A stretch of 43,449 bases of DNA, taken from Candidatus Zhuqueibacterota bacterium. GTDB taxonomy: Bacteria; Zhuqueibacterota; Zhuqueibacteria; Oceanimicrobiales; Oceanimicrobiaceae. Made by a program: the position numbers and the translations under genes. This document shows, piece after piece, positions 1-8,142 of this stretch. The stretch covers positions 1-43,449 of the forward strand of contig JAJDAG010000195.1 in assembly GCA_029262005.1 (NCBI GenBank), read 5' to 3'. The notes beneath the pieces were generated by a model, which worked only from the letters and a program-made list of their open reading frames with translations, had not been told where the DNA came from and did not search any database. Every line of letters begins with the position of its first letter. The stretch's first letter is position 1.

Positions 1-59
1 TGTGTTACAAAGAAGCGCTAACCCAGTGAGGACGACTGCAAAACTCAAATTTGATGTGG

Positions 60-1289
60 TTATTTCTCCGAGGCCTGAGCGGCTTGATTTCTTAAGGACA
101 CTGTTTTGCCGTCACTCTGAGGCGGTAGCGAAGGCTGCGTGGGAAGATTCAATCCGGGAACGCCTTTGGAAGCGCCCTTCCATTTATCATAAAAAGAGGC
201 CCAGTCACCGAAAATAATACCGGAATCCGCTATAATATTTTTATCACTATTGAGCGCTGTGCTTAAATTTTGCAGTGTGTCGATTATGGCCGCATGTTGT
301 TTTCCAGTAGCGGGTGTCGGCTGAAACTCAACCACACGATTATCGACATTGAGGGGGATGCATTGCGCGGTATACAAGCCTTCTTCGCGAAGGTAAATTT
401 TTAAAATAATACTGTCAGTGGAATATTGACTATAGGAGCCAAAGGCATAATTACCAAGACTGTAAGCAATGAGGCGATTCTTGTAAATTTCCAGGCCCTG
501 CAACACATGCGGGTGATGTCCGATTACAAGATCAGCGCCACTATCGATTGCAAGATGGGCAAAATGGATCTGGTATTCTTTAGGGGTCTGGCGCTTTTCA
601 GCACCCCAGTGAAAAGATGCCACGACAAAATCAACAGAATCTTTCCAGGTACTTATCATGGCAGACATAAAATCCGGTTCCGGGTAGGCCGTGCCGCCAC
701 TGTCAGCCTTGGCGTAAAATTCAGTCGGGTAAGTCATGGAGTATCCGAAAAAAGCGATTTTCACACCCCGTACACTAACCAGCGCAGGCCGATGTGCAGC
801 CTTGTGATTCATGCCGGCACCGCTGTAGTGAATACCAGCTTCACGCAGTGTATTCAGGGTTGAAAGTAGGCCGGTCAGCCCATAGTCGAGCATGTGATTG
901 TTGGCAAGATTCACTAAATTAATGCCGTTCTTGAGTAGCGCACCCGCGAAACGCGGCGGTACTTTAAAATTGTACTTCTTTTCAAATGGTTCCCCGTTAA
1001 GCGTAAACGGCGCTTCCAGGTTGGCGATGGCCACATCAGCAGATTGCAAATACCCCCGGGTAGCCTGAAAAGGATAATCAGCACCTTGCTCCACAAGCAG
1101 AGGTGTAACCCAAGACCCCAGCATGAGATCGCCAACTGCGACAATAGATATCTCCTTTTCAATAGGCGATTTTTCTTGCCTCCAGTTCGCCGTGTTCTGT
1201 GCAACAAGAGCACTCGACAAGGCTACGCTAAAGCAAAGAAAAAACAAAAAACATATCAACTTCGGGGGTGTTAAAACTCGTATATGCAT
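60..1289 (-). CDS. CapA-family (PGA_cap) metallophosphatase-like secreted protein
   Basis: A 409-residue protein of the CapA/PGA_cap family, which has a calcineurin-like metallophosphatase fold and is named after the poly-gamma-glutamate capsule protein CapA. A hydrophobic segment at residues 10-30 should act as a signal peptide or anchor. The catalytic-type motifs are in order: VGDLMLG (52-58), NLEAPFT (90-96), LANNHMLDYG (128-137), SFHWGAEKR (225-233), IGHHPHVLQG (256-265) and YSLGNYAFG (276-284). The last 60 residues are proline/serine/glutamine-rich and look like a disordered tail. There is no capB/capC-type ligase nearby, so a role in capsule polymer synthesis is not supported; an exported phosphoesterase is the safer statement. 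No good ribosome binding site precedes the ATG. Confidence 0.9.
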   Translation of the reverse strand: MHIRVLTPPKLICFLFFLCFSVALSSALVAQNTANWRQEKSPIEKEISIVAVGDLMLGSWVTPLLVEQGADYPFQATRGYLQSADVAIANLEAPFTLNGEPFEKKYNFKVPPRFAGALLKNGINLVNLANNHMLDYGLTGLLSTLNTLREAGIHYSGAGMNHKAAHRPALVSVRGVKIAFFGYSMTYPTEFYAKADSGGTAYPEPDFMSAMISTWKDSVDFVVASFHWGAEKRQTPKEYQIHFAHLAIDSGADLVIGHHPHVLQGLEIYKNRLIAYSLGNYAFGSYSQYSTDSIILKIYLREEGLYTAQCIPLNVDNRVVEFQPTPATGKQHAAIIDTLQNLSTALNSDKNIIADSGIIFGDWASFYDKWKGASKGVPGLNLPTQPSLPPQSDGKTVSLRNQAAQASEK

Positions 1290-1381
1290 TGAATGGTATG
1301 GGCCAACTCTACTTAAAATTTTCAGTTTTTTTAATTGCGGTGGACTATCTACCTAAGAGAAGAGACATTTTCATTTGACAA

Positions 1382-1419
1382 AGTCTGCGTTGAACTCATT
1401 TATGAGCGCAACGCAGACT
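1382..1419 (-). terminator. Strong hairpin, probable terminator of the coiled-coil protein gene
   Basis: A perfect 10-base inverted repeat (AGTCTGCGTT / AACGCAGACT) encloses a second short stem (CTCAT / ATGAG) separated by TT. It lies 52 bases beyond the stop codon of the leftward gene at 1471-1806 and before the start of the CapA-like gene, so a terminator is likely. The T-tract on the leftward strand is short. Confidence 0.6.
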
Positions 1420-1470
1420 CCGCAAATGGGCACAGATTAGTTTAAGTTGCTGAAGCGCCATACACACAAT

Positions 1471-1806
1471 CTAGGCAACTATCTCGGGCTTTTCCTCCTC
1501 AGCCGCTTTCTTATGTTTAACATTTTCCATCTCGGTGTTTTTTTCATCGAGCTTCACCTCGAGTACCTTAATTTTTTCCAGCAAATCCTTTACTTCGTTA
1601 TTGGAAGCAATTTGATTGGTATCTTCCTCAACGATCAAGTGATACACTTTTCCGCCCAGCTCGGCAAAATTCTTCTCAACATTACGCTTTACGTTGATAA
1701 TATCAACTTTAATCTTGCCCATCTTGGTTAATTCCTCTGTCTTTTCAACAACCGTATCAACGCCCTCACGAATTGTTTTTGCGATATCATCCATCAAAGT
1801 AGACAT
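1471..1806 (-). CDS. Small cytoplasmic coiled-coil protein
   Basis: A 111-residue charged, mostly alpha-helical protein with no signal peptide or membrane segment. An N-terminal helix (about 1-35) is followed by a segment around ELGGKVYHLI (49-58), and residues 68-100 form a heptad-like coiled coil ending in a lysine/glutamate-rich tail. The pattern recalls short conserved proteins of unknown function in Bacteroidota-like genomes, but I cannot name a family. The start is well supported by AAGGATAAGGG just upstream of the ATG. It has its own promoter-like sequence and a downstream hairpin, so it is probably monocistronic. Confidence 0.7.
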   Translation of the reverse strand: MSTLMDDIAKTIREGVDTVVEKTEELTKMGKIKVDIINVKRNVEKNFAELGGKVYHLIVEEDTNQIASNNEVKDLLEKIKVLEVKLDEKNTEMENVKHKKAAEEEKPEIVA

Positions 1807-1856
1807 AACCCTTATCCTTTCATTTATAGATTTAATTATTTGAAAATTATTTTTTA

Positions 1857-1884
1857 ATTATACAGGTGAAACCACAAATCTCAA
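1857..1884 (-). promoter_or_regulatory. Sigma70-like promoter of the coiled-coil protein gene
   Basis: Read leftward, TTGAGA (1884-1879) is followed after 16 bases by a perfect TATAAT (1862-1857), about 50 bases before the ATG at 1806. This is a sequence match only. Confidence 0.45.
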
Positions 1885-1970
1885 ATTAAAACAACCACCA
1901 TCCTATTTTCTACTCTTTGTTCATCGACCAAGCCAAAGCCCAAAAACAAACATACTCATACTACTTCATT

Positions 1971-3722
1971 TCAATCGGCTTTGTTTCTCACATTTGCAAA
2001 TTCGTCATCAGGGTTCCATGCAGGCGACTCATCCGCATTGGCAACGCCAAGGGTAGCCTCAAATACAACCTGCACATGGCGTTGCATATGGTTATAATTC
2101 AGCCAGAACAAATTAATGTCATCGGAAGGTTTGTGGTAAAACTTCTCAAATTCCACCATGCCCTCTTTTTTGATTCCAAAACTCGGAAAAACAACAGGAA
2201 TGCCCTTCAAGGCGAAATTGTAGTGATCGCTTCTGTAAAACACACGCTGCTCCGGCATATCATCCGGATAGATAGTTACGCCTATTTTTTCTGCGGCACT
2301 TCTGATATTATTTCCCAAAGTATTTCTATCGATGCCGTAAACAACCATTGCCGTTGTGTCGCCTATCCCGATCATATCAAGATTAAAATTTGCTACAGTC
2401 TTCTCAAGTGGATATATCGGATGCTCAACATAATATCGTGAACCCAGCAGTCCTTTTTCTTCCGCCGTAACGGCAAGAAATAGAAGCGACCGGCGTGGCG
2501 GTTCCGGCAAAGAGGCAAAAGCCTCCGCCAGTTCAAGCAGACCGGCAACACCAGAGGCATTGTCTGCTGCGCCATTATACAAAGAATCTCCAGCAACCGG
2601 GGTACCAAGGCCAATATGATCATAGTGCGCAGTAATAACAATTATTTCAGACTTAAGAATTGGATCGGAGCCCTCCAGAAATCCGGCAACATTGTTATCC
2701 GTAAATGCTTCATCGAGGAAATCAATGCTCAGTTCGACTTTTTTCTTCATTGCAAATGATTGAACAGCGCCGTCAGAAGCCTGCTGCGACACATCGGAGA
2801 AAGCCTGGTTTTCATCGACAAAAAGAAGTTCAGCTGCGTCAGGCTGGAGAAAAACAGAAGGAAAGTTGTTGCTTTTAGACTTGCTACCTGAATCACGAAG
2901 TGTGACCTGCGGTTTAAGCAGGTAACTTTGCAAATCTCCCCACGAAAAACGTGCTAACTGTTCTTCCCGGAAAATGCAAATCGCCGCACCTGCACCTGCT
3001 GCACGCGCAACTCGACTTTTGGCCCGGCTGCTGGCATGACGTGTTCGTTTCTTACCATCAAAATATGTCTCATCATCTGACTTGGGTTCGCCGCTGACAT
3101 AGACAACCGCTTTTCCAGTGACATCAAGGTCGCGATAATCATCATAATCATATTTTTCAGCCTGAATTCCGAAACCAGCAAACAGGCTTTCAAATTCAAG
3201 CTTCTCGCCCGAAACATCCGGTTGCCCGGCAATTAGAAAATCTTTTCCATAAACCAGTGGTACCATTTCCCCGTTAATTTCAACCTTCATTTGAGAGGAG
3301 GCCTGCACGCGCTTTCTTTTCAGGTGAACAGCCTGAAAAAAAGAACCGTTGTCGCCGCCTGCTGCCAGACCCAATCGTTGAAAATGGGTAGCAATGTAAT
3401 TGGCCGCGATACGAGCGCCACGACTGCCTGTGTCTCGTCCTTCAAGAAGATCATCGGCGAGGAACTCCAGATGCGCGCGGAGATCCACGGGGCGGATCGT
3501 CTGCCTGGCTTTGCTTTTGCTCATCATTTTATCACTTTCAACAACCGGCACCATTTCCGGGCTGACAGGTGGGACATGTGCCGCTTCCAAAACATGGGAC
3601 GCAAGCTGTGAACTGTTTTCTTGCTGCTGTGGACTATCTTTGCCAAGTTTGCTTTGCAATGCCATGAGCCCGATGCTGCCGGCCAAAACAAAAACGAGAA
3701 TGAGAGGAAATCGAAAATACAT
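1971..3722 (-). CDS. Secreted M28-family zinc aminopeptidase with PA domain
   Basis: A 583-residue exported metallopeptidase. Residues 5-22 are a hydrophobic signal peptide or anchor. Residues 75-140 match the N-terminal part of M28 peptidases (HLEFLADDLLEGRDTGSRG). A protease-associated insert lies at about 160-300. The catalytic domain (about 340-565) carries the di-zinc ligands: H366 in TAHYDH, D387 in AADNAS, E421/E422 in TAEEKG, D449 in NLDMIG and H530 in FYHKPSDD. The full ligand set means it is probably active, removing N-terminal amino acids outside the cytoplasm. It ends 30 bases from the downstream end of a uracil-DNA glycosylase gene in the same orientation, so co-transcription is possible without an obvious functional link. 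Confidence 0.93.
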   Translation of the reverse strand: MYFRFPLILVFVLAGSIGLMALQSKLGKDSPQQQENSSQLASHVLEAAHVPPVSPEMVPVVESDKMMSKSKARQTIRPVDLRAHLEFLADDLLEGRDTGSRGARIAANYIATHFQRLGLAAGGDNGSFFQAVHLKRKRVQASSQMKVEINGEMVPLVYGKDFLIAGQPDVSGEKLEFESLFAGFGIQAEKYDYDDYRDLDVTGKAVVYVSGEPKSDDETYFDGKKRTRHASSRAKSRVARAAGAGAAICIFREEQLARFSWGDLQSYLLKPQVTLRDSGSKSKSNNFPSVFLQPDAAELLFVDENQAFSDVSQQASDGAVQSFAMKKKVELSIDFLDEAFTDNNVAGFLEGSDPILKSEIIVITAHYDHIGLGTPVAGDSLYNGAADNASGVAGLLELAEAFASLPEPPRRSLLFLAVTAEEKGLLGSRYYVEHPIYPLEKTVANFNLDMIGIGDTTAMVVYGIDRNTLGNNIRSAAEKIGVTIYPDDMPEQRVFYRSDHYNFALKGIPVVFPSFGIKKEGMVEFEKFYHKPSDDINLFWLNYNHMQRHVQVVFEATLGVANADESPAWNPDDEFANVRNKAD

Positions 3723-3752
3723 GTGGGTTAAACCTCCAAAATCGAAAGGTAA

Positions 3753-4451
3753 TTAGTTGCTCACAATGAGTTGTCGTACCCTTGAAAAAACAGCGTCAAA
3801 CATCGGCTCCGTCAACCTGCCGGTAAATGTGTTTTGTTGACTCGGGTGGTAAGATGCAATCAGGTAAATCCTGCCACCGAGCACAGCCTCAGCGCCATGT
3901 CCAAAACGAGGCTTTTCCGAAGGCGTTAAGCCCAATTCATAAAACGCCTTCAAAGTAGAATCAAACCCTATCTTGCCCAGCGCAACCACGACTCGCATCG
4001 ATTGAAAAAGAGCAAATTCTTGCAACAAAAAGGAAGCACAGTTATGTTTTTCCTCAGATGTTGGCTTGTTTTGTGGTGGTGCACAATGTACCGCCGCAGT
4101 GATGTAACAATCTCGCAAAGCCAATCCATCTGCGCGCGAAACGGACTCCGCTTGATTGGCAAAACCAAATTTGTGCAAGCTGCGGTAAAGCCAATCGCCA
4201 CTGCGATCGCCGGTAAACATACGACCGGTCCGGTTTGCTCCGTGCGCGGCTGGTGCAAGCCCGACAATCAGAAGCCTGGCGCGTTCATCCCCAAACCCGG
4301 GAATGGGTTTACCCCAGTAATCTTCACCAACGAAGCGTTTGACTTTTTTTTGCGCCACATCCTCACGCCAGGCGACCAGGCGTTTGCAGCGTCTACAGGC
4401 GATTACTTCTGCTTGCAAAGCATGCAGGGATTGCGCAACCCGCTCACTCAA
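3753..4451 (-). CDS. udgB: Uracil-DNA glycosylase, family 5 (UdgB type)
   Basis: A 232-residue base-excision-repair enzyme that removes uracil and related deaminated bases from DNA. The family 5 signature motif 1 is present as GLAPAAHGANRTG (64-76), followed by MFTGDRSGD (78-86). Motif 3 is the SYHPSQQNTFTG stretch around H202. Four cysteines suited to a 4Fe-4S cluster are present: C19 and C22 (CRRC), C123 and C138. Motif 1 lacks the acidic or asparagine residue typical of family 4, which favours family 5. Length and order are normal and no damage is seen. Confidence 0.92.
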   Translation of the reverse strand: MSERVAQSLHALQAEVIACRRCKRLVAWREDVAQKKVKRFVGEDYWGKPIPGFGDERARLLIVGLAPAAHGANRTGRMFTGDRSGDWLYRSLHKFGFANQAESVSRADGLALRDCYITAAVHCAPPQNKPTSEEKHNCASFLLQEFALFQSMRVVVALGKIGFDSTLKAFYELGLTPSEKPRFGHGAEAVLGGRIYLIASYHPSQQNTFTGRLTEPMFDAVFSRVRQLIVSN

Positions 4452-4565
4452 TCCAGTTTCTCCTTCTGAAATAGTTTCATGATAACTTCAAAACCTTAAC
4501 CTGAATTTGCATTTACAAATTTAAGACTGAAAAAACGGTTGGCGCGCTGAATAGTTTCAATAGAA

Positions 4566-5270
4566 TTAACAAAGCCTTGCGTTTGCACGGTACCACTTTG
4601 CCATCCTTTCAGTAGAAATGCCAAGCCAGTAACAAATGTGCAACGCCGCCATCAACAAATAGGTACAGGCAACGCCACCCTGCAAAAATCGACGTGCTGA
4701 AGTTTGTAAGGGCGGTGAAATCAAACCAACCCTGCCAAATCGTTTTAACCTTTTGCCAAATTCAACATCCTCAAACAAAGGCATTGCTCGATAGCCACCG
4801 GTACGCAGGTAATTTTCGCGATTGATAAACAGACCGTGATCGCCGTAAACAATTCTGCTTAAACGAAAGCGCACGCGGTTAAGGACTTCCGCTGCCTGCA
4901 AAATAGGATGGTCGTTATCAAACTGCAACAAAAATCCACCTGCAAACAAATTTCCATCCTCCACAGTCCGAACTGCAGCCTCGCAGTGCGCCTGACTCAG
5001 GCGGCAATCGGCATGGATAAATAAAAGCACATCACCTGAAGCGGCCTGCGCACCTGTGGCCAACTGGCATCCTCTACCGCGTGCACTTTCGATAACTGTA
5101 ACACGATTCCGGCGACAAATTTGAACGGTGCTGTCTTCAGAGCCGCCATCAACCACAATGCACTCAATGGCAAAACTTAATTCGGCACGCCATCCACGAA
5201 TATCGTTTAGCAGGATTGGCAAGCACTCAGCTTCATTCAGAGTCGGAATTATGATGCTTAGTTTTAACAA
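4566..5270 (-). CDS. Family 2 glycosyltransferase, TIGR04283-like
   Basis: A 234-residue GT-A glycosyltransferase. The N-terminus reads LSIIIPTLNEAE, followed by VDGGSEDST (nucleotide-sugar site), SARGRGCQLATGA, and FIHADCRLS carrying the DxD-like site in a HAD context. The C-terminal part has PLFEDVEFGKRLKRFG. This combination fits the TIGR04283 group, whose members often sit beside radical-SAM or selenium-associated genes; none is visible here. The only start codon that keeps the N-terminal strand is TTG at 5270, with AGGA about 12 bases upstream. Acceptor and product are unknown. Confidence 0.85.
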   Translation of the reverse strand: MLKLSIIIPTLNEAECLPILLNDIRGWRAELSFAIECIVVDGGSEDSTVQICRRNRVTVIESARGRGCQLATGAQAASGDVLLFIHADCRLSQAHCEAAVRTVEDGNLFAGGFLLQFDNDHPILQAAEVLNRVRFRLSRIVYGDHGLFINRENYLRTGGYRAMPLFEDVEFGKRLKRFGRVGLISPPLQTSARRFLQGGVACTYLLMAALHICYWLGISTERMAKWYRANARLC

Positions 5271-5527
5271 AGCCGGGCGGGGTTCCTAATGCCGGTTCAC
5301 CTTAGTACCAATTCATTGCAGACATAGGTTAAAGTTAAGATAATCAGTTGAAATGTCAACCAAATAGATCTAAAGTCATGGCATTTTTGTTTGTTTATTT
5401 GCCACTATTTTATTATGTTGAACGTTTTCAATGGCATTCGCAACCGAGAGTAAGAGTTAAAACGAGCAACATCAATTTTAAACACAATTGTTCCACGCTC
5501 CACCTCTCATATTTCCGGAGGTAATAA

Positions 5528-6091
5528 ATGGCTTCAGTTTCAGATTTTCGTAACGGCCTGGCTATCCGTCATAACGGAGACATTTGGCTTGTCAATGAGT
5601 TTCAGCACGTAAAACCGGGCAAAGGCCACGCGTTTATCCGGACAAAGCTGAAACAGTTGAAAACAGGAAAAGTCGTAGAATTTACTTTCCGCCAGCATGA
5701 CAACATTGAACCTGTCAGATTGGAAACCAAGGAAATGCAGTATCTCTACGATGCCGGTGAAGATATTTGCGTTATGGATGGTGAGACCTACGACCAGATC
5801 AATGTCTCAAAAGAACTGATTGGCGATCAGATTAAATTTCTGAAAGAAAGCGCCAACGTCAACGTCTTGTTTCTGGAAGGAAATGTGGTGGATGTAACCT
5901 TGCCCATGTTTGTCGAACTGGAAGTTGTAGAAGCATCCCCGGGCGTGAAAGGAGACACTGTCTCCAACCTGCAAAAGCCTGTCACTCTGGAAACAGGCGC
6001 TGAGTTACAAGTGCCGCTGTTTATCAAAGAGGGCGAGGTGCTCAAAATCGATACACGTGATGGCCGTTATATTGAAAGGGTAAATCGCTAA
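5528..6091 (+). CDS. efp: Translation elongation factor P
   Basis: A 187-residue EF-P, which binds ribosomes stalled at polyproline stretches and stimulates peptide bond formation. The three-domain length is typical. The tip loop of domain I reads HVKPGKGHAF, with K32 at the position modified by lysyl-type enzymes in other bacteria. The C-terminus has the family-specific KIDTRDGRYIERV. The start is fixed by TTCCGGAGG seven bases before the ATG. No modification enzyme (EpmA/EpmB or EarP) is encoded in the window. Confidence 0.98.
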   Translation: MASVSDFRNGLAIRHNGDIWLVNEFQHVKPGKGHAFIRTKLKQLKTGKVVEFTFRQHDNIEPVRLETKEMQYLYDAGEDICVMDGETYDQINVSKELIGDQIKFLKESANVNVLFLEGNVVDVTLPMFVELEVVEASPGVKGDTVSNLQKPVTLETGAELQVPLFIKEGEVLKIDTRDGRYIERVNR

Positions 6092-6104
6092 AGAAAATCA
6101 GGAA

Positions 6105-6142
6105 GCCGGCGGTAACCCCGGAGTTGCAGAGCAACCGCCGGC
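6105..6142. terminator. Hairpin between convergent efp and TPR genes
   Basis: GCCGGCGGT (6105-6113) pairs perfectly with ACCGCCGGC (6134-6142). It occupies the 57-base gap between two convergent genes, so it probably ends transcription from both sides. There is no long T-tract. Confidence 0.55.
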
Positions 6143-6148
6143 CACTGC

Positions 6149-7609
6149 TTATTTCATTGATGTTATTTTATGCATTTTCTGATGAACAAAGGCTTGATTG
6201 AGATTGTTAAGCGCATTAAAATTTGCTGCTTTTTCAAACCATTGTTCCGCCTTTTCCTGTGCTCCCTGCCCGGCATACGCCACAGCCAATCTGTACAAAT
6301 TGTACGGATTCTGAACATTGGCTTGCAGCAACTCGGCAAGTGCTGTTTCATATTTTTTCTCTAACAAAGCAATTCTGCCGAGCATTTCGTGTACCTGACG
6401 AATTTGGAAAACATTACCCAAAGCTTCTGCCTTTTCTTTGTAAGGCGTCAGATGGTTTTTGGCCAAAGCAACATCCCCCTTGCTTTCCGCCACATTGAAC
6501 AGGTTGAAATGCTGGAACTGTCCGGCCAACTGTTTTTGCTGCTCGGACTGTTGCGAATCATGCACCATTTTTATGGAAGCTTCATATTTGTTCAGCGCTT
6601 CGTCGGGTTTCCCAAACTCGATCAAGATGTTAGCCATGGTTACAAGATCCCCTGACATGGCAGCAGTGTCGTTGATTTTTTTAGCCAATTCGAACATTTT
6701 CTCCTGCTCTTTCAGCGCTTGTTGCCAATTTCCTTCAAAAATATAAGAGATGGTTCTGGCGAAAAGCGCGGCCCGACGCTGCCCATCGTTTCCGGCCCTC
6801 TCGACCATTTCATCGAGATTTTTTCTGGCTGCCATCGGCTCACCTTTTAAATTATAGCACGTGGCTATGCCTGTGAAAGATGGCAAAAATGCCGGATTAA
6901 TGGCCAGAGCCTTTTTATAATTCTCAATAGACTCATCATACTTACCCATTTTCAATAGCAGCTCTGCGTATGAATCAAGCGGATTCGGATCATTGGGAAG
7001 TACCGCAATGTATTGCTTGAAGGCCGTTGCCGCATCTTCAAACTGCCCCATAAAACGGTATGCATATCCAAGTTGATTATAAGGTTGTGAAAAGTCCGGT
7101 GCAATTGCAATAGCCCGATTATATTCTTTAATGGCGCTGTCCCAGTCTTGCTGGCCAAAATAGAAGCCGCCGAGCGTATTGAGTGCGCGCTCATCATTGA
7201 CAAACATAGCTGCCAACTTTTTGTACATTTCCCCTTGTTTTACCGGATTGCCATTTACGCCCGCCTGAAAACCTTGAATTAGCAAACGTTCACCGACAGA
7301 CGCTTTTTCTGATAATGAAACCGCTTTGTTCAAGTATTTGAAGAAAGCCTTGGCACTGGGTGCAGTTACAGCATATCCAAAATAACCCAGTGCAAAATCA
7401 GCATCTTCTTCAATCGCTTGTTTGAAAAAAGGTAACGCTTCGTTGCCACGTAATTTCTCCTGCAGGTCGCGACCCTGCAAATATAAATCCCGCGCTTTTT
7501 CAGATTGTGTGGTAATGGGAATCTTCCCATCGCCGGCCTGAGTCAGAACGACTCCGGGCAAGATGGAGCTCAACACACACACAGTTAATAATGATTTAAA
7601 CCAGTTCAT
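6149..7609 (-). CDS. Exported tetratricopeptide-repeat protein
   Basis: A 486-residue protein with a signal peptide (about 1-23, ending near LTQAGDG) and TPR-type helix pairs over most of its length. Clear repeats include DWDSAIKEYNRAIAIAPD, QFEDAATAFKQYIAVLPN and KYDESIENYKKALAINPA, at about 34-residue spacing. The later part has longer, irregular repeats. It is probably a periplasmic scaffold; the sequence shows no catalytic domain. The start is well supported by AAGGAGG before the ATG. It converges on efp. Confidence 0.85.
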   Translation of the reverse strand: MNWFKSLLTVCVLSSILPGVVLTQAGDGKIPITTQSEKARDLYLQGRDLQEKLRGNEALPFFKQAIEEDADFALGYFGYAVTAPSAKAFFKYLNKAVSLSEKASVGERLLIQGFQAGVNGNPVKQGEMYKKLAAMFVNDERALNTLGGFYFGQQDWDSAIKEYNRAIAIAPDFSQPYNQLGYAYRFMGQFEDAATAFKQYIAVLPNDPNPLDSYAELLLKMGKYDESIENYKKALAINPAFLPSFTGIATCYNLKGEPMAARKNLDEMVERAGNDGQRRAALFARTISYIFEGNWQQALKEQEKMFELAKKINDTAAMSGDLVTMANILIEFGKPDEALNKYEASIKMVHDSQQSEQQKQLAGQFQHFNLFNVAESKGDVALAKNHLTPYKEKAEALGNVFQIRQVHEMLGRIALLEKKYETALAELLQANVQNPYNLYRLAVAYAGQGAQEKAEQWFEKAANFNALNNLNQAFVHQKMHKITSMK

Positions 7610-8136
7610 TGTGATCCTCCTTTTAGTTTAAAATATTTACCTGAATACAGAACAAGTACCGGCTTCTGTTAATAAAATTCCGCACATAGTAATGAAAACC
7701 ATAAACACCAGTCTATTTGAAAATGTTGAACGGGCAACAAACCCGGACATAAAAAAACAAAGACTCTCTTCATAAAGATCATTTTATTTGCATATTCAGG
7801 ATGCTCTAGTGATTCACTTGCTCCAATTCACAAAGACAAAGTTTCCGGGTTTATTCTGCCACATAAAACGCCGTCCCAGCCAGGGAAATAAAAACATGCG
7901 TCCTGACACTGGCCGACTGCGGACCTCAACCCTTCTTTCTTTGCTGGGTTCCCGGGTGAACATGGCAGCCAGACCGTTTCCCTTGACTTTGTTACACTCA
8001 AGTCGTAGATTTAACATGTTACCTTTTCAAAGTTTCCCAATCTATCTTTTCCGTACTTGCGATTGGTGGCAAACAATAGTTCCTGTTGCAGGTATTTTGA
8101 AGTCATTGTAAATACAAGATTCCACTCTGGGAGTTC
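7610..8136. other. 527-base intergenic region between divergent TPR and kinase genes
   Basis: AT-rich region with no convincing coding sequence on either strand. The left end holds the ribosome binding site of the leftward TPR gene; the right part holds a sigma70-like promoter for the kinase. Short open frames here lack ribosome binding sites and coding character. Confidence 0.6.
7983..8011 (+). promoter_or_regulatory. Sigma70-like promoter upstream of the Ser/Thr kinase
   Basis: TTGACT (7983-7988) and TAGATT (8006-8011) are separated by 17 bases. A start of transcription near 8018 would leave a leader of about 125 bases. Confidence 0.4.
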
Positions 8137-8142
8137 TTGGCG

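Noticed and set aside
426-863. Rightward frame of 145 codons inside the CapA-like gene
   Set aside because: It is antisense to a conserved protein-coding gene and shows no domain or ribosome binding site. Similar antisense frames in the M28, Asp-box and giant genes were dropped for the same reason.
8137-8142. TTG start for the Ser/Thr kinase
   Set aside because: It is only 3 bases from GGGAG; the ATG two codons later has proper spacing.
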